From: JANSYA01 sp965243385
Lineage (GTDB): Bacteria; Spirochaetota; Leptospiria; Leptospirales; Leptonemataceae
Length of the DNA stretch: 64,000 bases
Reading direction: 5' to 3'
Assembly: GCA_965243385.1 (NCBI GenBank)
Contig: CBDEUV010000002.1
Span: 5,208,001 to 5,272,000, forward strand
In this document: positions 61,437-64,000 of the stretch, piece after piece
Layout of the letters: each line of letters begins with the position of its first letter
Numbering within the stretch: position 1 is the first letter of the stretch
Notes under the pieces: generated by a model
The model's input: the letters and a program-made list of their open reading frames with translations, nothing else
Databases searched by the model: none
What the model was told of the DNA's origin: nothing
Made by a program: the position numbers and the translations under genes

Positions 61437-62381
61437 ATGAGTCGATTGCCACAGTTTCGGGGCGGCCGCCGCAAAGGGCGCGCTCTGATTGTCGAAGGTG
61501 GGGGCATGCGAGGCGCCTTCACGGGCGGCGCGCTGGCCGCCATGGCCCACGAGTATCCGGCCCGTAATTTCGATCTCGTAGTGGGGGTTTCTTCGGGCTC
61601 CTGCGGGGCGGTCTATTACGTCACCGAACCTCCCGGGGACAGCATGGCCATTCATCGCTTTCTGCAGGTGTGGCGCTTTGAACTGAACGGCTCGAAGCTT
61701 ATGTCGTATTTGAATTTGCTGCGCGGCCGTCAGTTCCTCGACCAGAATTATCTCATCGACGAACTCTTTGGAAAAAAATATCCCGTAAAGCGCGAGCGTC
61801 TGAATCAAAAAGGCATCACGCCGTTTTATATCGTCGCGAGCAATATGAAGACCCTCGAAGCCGAGTATATCAAGGCTACGAGCGAGAATCTGTTTACGCT
61901 CTTAAAAGCCGCGACCTCGCTGCCGATCGCCACGCGCGGCCGGCGCACCCTGGGTCGCTATGAATACACCGACGGCGGGGTGCTCGATCCGCTGCCGGTG
62001 CAGGCGGTGATCGACGCCGGCTATGAAGACATAACCGTCATCCTGACGACGCCGCGCTATCACGTGCACCGCCCGATCGGCGCGCTTTTGAGTCGCATCG
62101 CGTATCCGCGGCATAAAGGCGTCGCGCAAAAGCTGCGTCATCATATGCACGTGCAGCACGCAAAATCGTACGAACTCGTCAATAATCCGCCGAAGGGCGT
62201 TCGCATGCGCGTGATCGATCCGCAACACACGCTGCCCGCCCGCATGCTGGATACGAATATTCTCTTACTCAATCATACCGTCGATATGGGTATGCAGGCC
62301 GCTTACGACGCGCTGTCGAATGTACGTAAACCCCAGAGCTGGTGGCAGTTTCTCAAACGCATCTGGCCGCGTTTCGCGTGA
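61437..62381 (+). CDS. Patatin-like phospholipase
   Basis: 314 residues from ATG 61437. The oxyanion motif GGGMRG (21-26), the nucleophile elbow GVSSG (S52) and the DGG motif (D179) form the patatin Ser-Asp dyad. The domain order matches YjjU-type bacterial patatins. It hydrolyses acyl chains from lipids in the cytosol. No signal peptide or membrane helix. Confidence 0.92.
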   Translation: MSRLPQFRGGRRKGRALIVEGGGMRGAFTGGALAAMAHEYPARNFDLVVGVSSGSCGAVYYVTEPPGDSMAIHRFLQVWRFELNGSKLMSYLNLLRGRQFLDQNYLIDELFGKKYPVKRERLNQKGITPFYIVASNMKTLEAEYIKATSENLFTLLKAATSLPIATRGRRTLGRYEYTDGGVLDPLPVQAVIDAGYEDITVILTTPRYHVHRPIGALLSRIAYPRHKGVAQKLRHHMHVQHAKSYELVNNPPKGVRMRVIDPQHTLPARMLDTNILLLNHTVDMGMQAAYDALSNVRKPQSWWQFLKRIWPRFA

Positions 62382-62407
62382 GCCGCGGCCGCTCTTCCGC
62401 ATAAAAA

Positions 62408-62452
62408 ATCGCGGAACCCGATCGAGAAAAATCCCGAGTCGAATCCCGCGAT
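62408..62452. terminator. Hairpin between convergent patatin and TMEM43 genes
   Basis: ATCGCGG (62408-62414) pairs with CCGCGAT (62446-62452) across a 31-base loop, and A-rich text precedes the left arm. It lies 27 bp after the patatin stop and 80 bp after the TMEM43-gene stop, so it could act on either strand. The loop is long, making the call weak. Confidence 0.3.
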
Positions 62453-62532
62453 TGCGCTTCGCCAGCCGTCAGGGAACGGGCTTTCGCTCCGAAGACCGAT
62501 CTGCAGGCCGGCGACAACCTACGTTTCGTCGA

Positions 62533-63588
62533 TCAGGCCGCCTCGGCCTGCTTGCGACGCGACATCGCGATATAAGCCACGACCGCGACCAGGATCACGA
62601 ATAGAATCAGAATGACCCACCAGTAGCGCAAAAAGACGTAGGTGATCGCCATCACCACCGCGGCGATGATGAAAAAGATCACGCGAATCAGGCCGGCGCC
62701 GAAGCCGCCGATCAGCGGAATATATTCGATCAAACTCAGCAGCGGTCCGACGATCATCGACATACCGCCTCCGAGCAGCGCCACACTGAGAATGAAGAGG
62801 CCAATGGTCCAGGCCATGTCCGCGGTGCGAATGCTTTCGAGAGTTTCAGCGAAGCCGCCGGAACCCAGCGCCAGATATTTGTTATCGTTTTTCGAAACAT
62901 AGGGCTGAAAGCGAGTGCCGCCGGCCGTACCGATGACCGTATACTCGCCCTGCGGATCGTAACCGGTGCCGGAATAGCTGATGCGTTCGCAGCCGACTGT
63001 CGCCGAGTTTGCGCAGGCGTTGGTCAGATAGAAATAGTTGCCCGCTTCGATCAGCCCGCTGACGTTCTGGATCTGCGCCGAGGGCATGCCGTAAAAATCG
63101 ACGCTCGAATCGACGGCGAAGCTTTTGCCTCCGGAATTCACGCGGATAGCCGCGCGATTGCTGGTTTCGCGCGTGCGTTTGCCCGGGTTGTACTTACCGC
63201 GACAGCCTTTCTTTGAGCCGATATTCGTCGAGGGGCTGGAAGTCCATTTCGTTACGCAATCGTAGATGGTCTTGTCGCCGTCCTTTTCGCTGGTTTGTTC
63301 CCACGCGTAGATTTGTACGCTGCGATTGAGGGTCAGATAGGGGCCCGGCTTTACATACGGCGCGTCGCCGATCGGGTTGGCCTGGATTTTACCGGTCGCG
63401 TATGACGCTTTCCCGGCAACCGATTGCTCGACGGGCACGGCGTCCTGGAGCGCTTCGGACGCTCTTTCGCGACAGGACGAATACCCGAGCACGGCGAAAG
63501 ATACCGGAATCAGCATGAGACCGATAAAAACGCCGCCGATCGAATTCATGATCCTGCCGAAAAAGGATGTTGTTTCGACTTCAGCCAT
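62533..63588 (-). CDS. TMEM43 family membrane protein
   Basis: 351 residues from ATG 63588. One N-terminal helix (GGVFIGLMLIPVSFAVLG), a large loop with LEDAVPVEQS-type text and DVTKWTSSPS-like strand repeats, then four C-terminal helices (TIGLFILSVALLGGGMSMIVGPLLSLIEYIPLIGGFGAGLI shown in part as SLIEYIPLIGGFGAG). The motif G-x-x-M-I-x-GPL-x-x-x-x-x-PLIG is the hallmark of TMEM43/LUMA. Bacterial members are uncharacterised; the periplasmic domain may sense envelope stress, by inference. Confidence 0.88.
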   Translation of the reverse strand: MAEVETTSFFGRIMNSIGGVFIGLMLIPVSFAVLGYSSCRERASEALQDAVPVEQSVAGKASYATGKIQANPIGDAPYVKPGPYLTLNRSVQIYAWEQTSEKDGDKTIYDCVTKWTSSPSTNIGSKKGCRGKYNPGKRTRETSNRAAIRVNSGGKSFAVDSSVDFYGMPSAQIQNVSGLIEAGNYFYLTNACANSATVGCERISYSGTGYDPQGEYTVIGTAGGTRFQPYVSKNDNKYLALGSGGFAETLESIRTADMAWTIGLFILSVALLGGGMSMIVGPLLSLIEYIPLIGGFGAGLIRVIFFIIAAVVMAITYVFLRYWWVILILFVILVAVVAYIAMSRRKQAEAA

Positions 63589-63702
63589 AAAAATTAAGAT
63601 CCTTTGAATTTCTGGAGTAAGAACCGGAAAGCAAGCGATGGATGCTCCGTTGATTCCGGGCTCTTCCGACTGAGCGTGGCTCCGTTTTTCGGCCGGGGCA
63701 AG

Positions 63703-63735
63703 AAAAAAATCACAAAAAACGCGGCGCTTCGCCGC
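63703..63735 (-). terminator. Rho-independent terminator on the minus strand
   Basis: GCGGCGCTTCGCCGC (63721-63735) is a GC-rich hairpin preceded on the plus strand by an A-rich tract, so on the minus strand it is followed by a U tract. It lies upstream of the TMEM43 gene and would stop leftward transcription entering from beyond 63735. Confidence 0.6.
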
Positions 63736-63860
63736 TGAGCCGCATCTCCACCACGTCCCGTAGCGCGACCCGGGTTTCGCCTGGTTAGAGCAGTGTCAGG
63801 GAGTGAGTTGCAAATAGAAATTTAACTTGTGATCTGAAGGCTTCGCGGCGGCGATGTTGT

Positions 63861-64000
63861 ATGTCGCCGGGTCCGCGAATTCTCTTGATCGATAGCGATT
63901 CCGTATTCAGCGAAATGTTTGAGCGGCTGCTGCGGGCCTGGTTCGGCGACGGCCTCATTCTTACCCGCTTGCGGGATCCGGCGGAGTTGGAGATGGCGCG
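63861..64000 (+). CDS. Response regulator, N-terminal fragment (runs off the window)
   Basis: An open frame from ATG 63861 to the right edge gives 46 residues. It starts SPGPRILLIDSDSVFSEMFERLLRAWFG, with the double acidic D-S-D site of a CheY-like receiver after the first hydrophobic strand. The phospho-acceptor aspartate would lie beyond the window. Output domain unknown. Confidence 0.7.
   Translation, partial: MSPGPRILLIDSDSVFSEMFERLLRAWFGDGLILTRLRDPAELEMA

Noticed and set aside
62382..62532. tRNA-like cloverleaf from the paired CGCGG text
   Set aside because: No T-loop GTTCRA or anticodon arm of proper length could be built; only one stem pairs.

Overview
The window is GC-rich, about 60% by eye, and densely coded on both strands. 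It reads as chromosome from a Gram-negative with an outer membrane: there are lipobox lipoproteins, a beta-barrel-like C-terminus and LspA. The gene content suggests a spirochaete of the order Leptospirales or a relative. Pointers are class III cyclases fused to membrane sensors, a PknB kinase leading into an AAA module, an ATPase plus cNMP-binding protein, a DUF1574-like SGNH membrane protein and a TMEM43 family protein. This placement is inference from families; no rRNA or tRNA gene was seen.

Layout. 1-6.4 kb: truncated Ser/Thr kinase, NTPDase-like lipoprotein, 7TM cyclase, SGNH-like protein. 6.4-16.8 kb: a large metallopeptidase/propeller/barrel protein, then surface polysaccharide genes (DegT aminotransferase, epimerase, GT2 and GT-C glycosyltransferases) and a repeat lipoprotein. 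17.1-18.3 kb: a photoactive-yellow-protein homologue coupled to a repeat coiled-coil gene. 18.4-33.6 kb: transporters (MgtE, SSS symporter, two MATE, one MFS) around a Zrg-like zinc cluster (DUF2946-like, DUF3299, ZrgA-like, ABC ATPase and permease), then a quinone oxidoreductase and a GT4 enzyme. 33.7-40 kb: two paralogues of unknown function, a MORN lipoprotein, small proteins, and an intradiol dioxygenase behind two matching operator-like palindromes. 40-46.9 kb: pyruvate kinase, ATPase-cNMP regulator, Uma2 nuclease, a second cyclase, an SRPBCC protein. 47-51.8 kb: radical SAM protein, LspA, ECF sigma factor with probable anti-sigma, MsrB. 51.8-62.4 kb: a membrane protein, a giant DUF6519/DUF2341/LamG protein and four further genes in close order, then a patatin. 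62.5-64 kb: TMEM43 protein and the start of a response regulator.

The most unusual signal is a pair of short arrays in which the last 14-16 codons of a gene, stop codon included, occur three times in tandem: after msrB (51590-51787) and after the radical SAM gene (47031-47190). One copy in each array differs from the in-gene copy almost only at synonymous positions. Each copy is closed by an inverted repeat with the stop codon in the stem. In msrB the stem changes are compensatory. The two unrelated genes share the same small hairpin spacer (TGCGGCGC, loop, GCGCC). This points to an undescribed element or recombination system acting on gene 3' ends.
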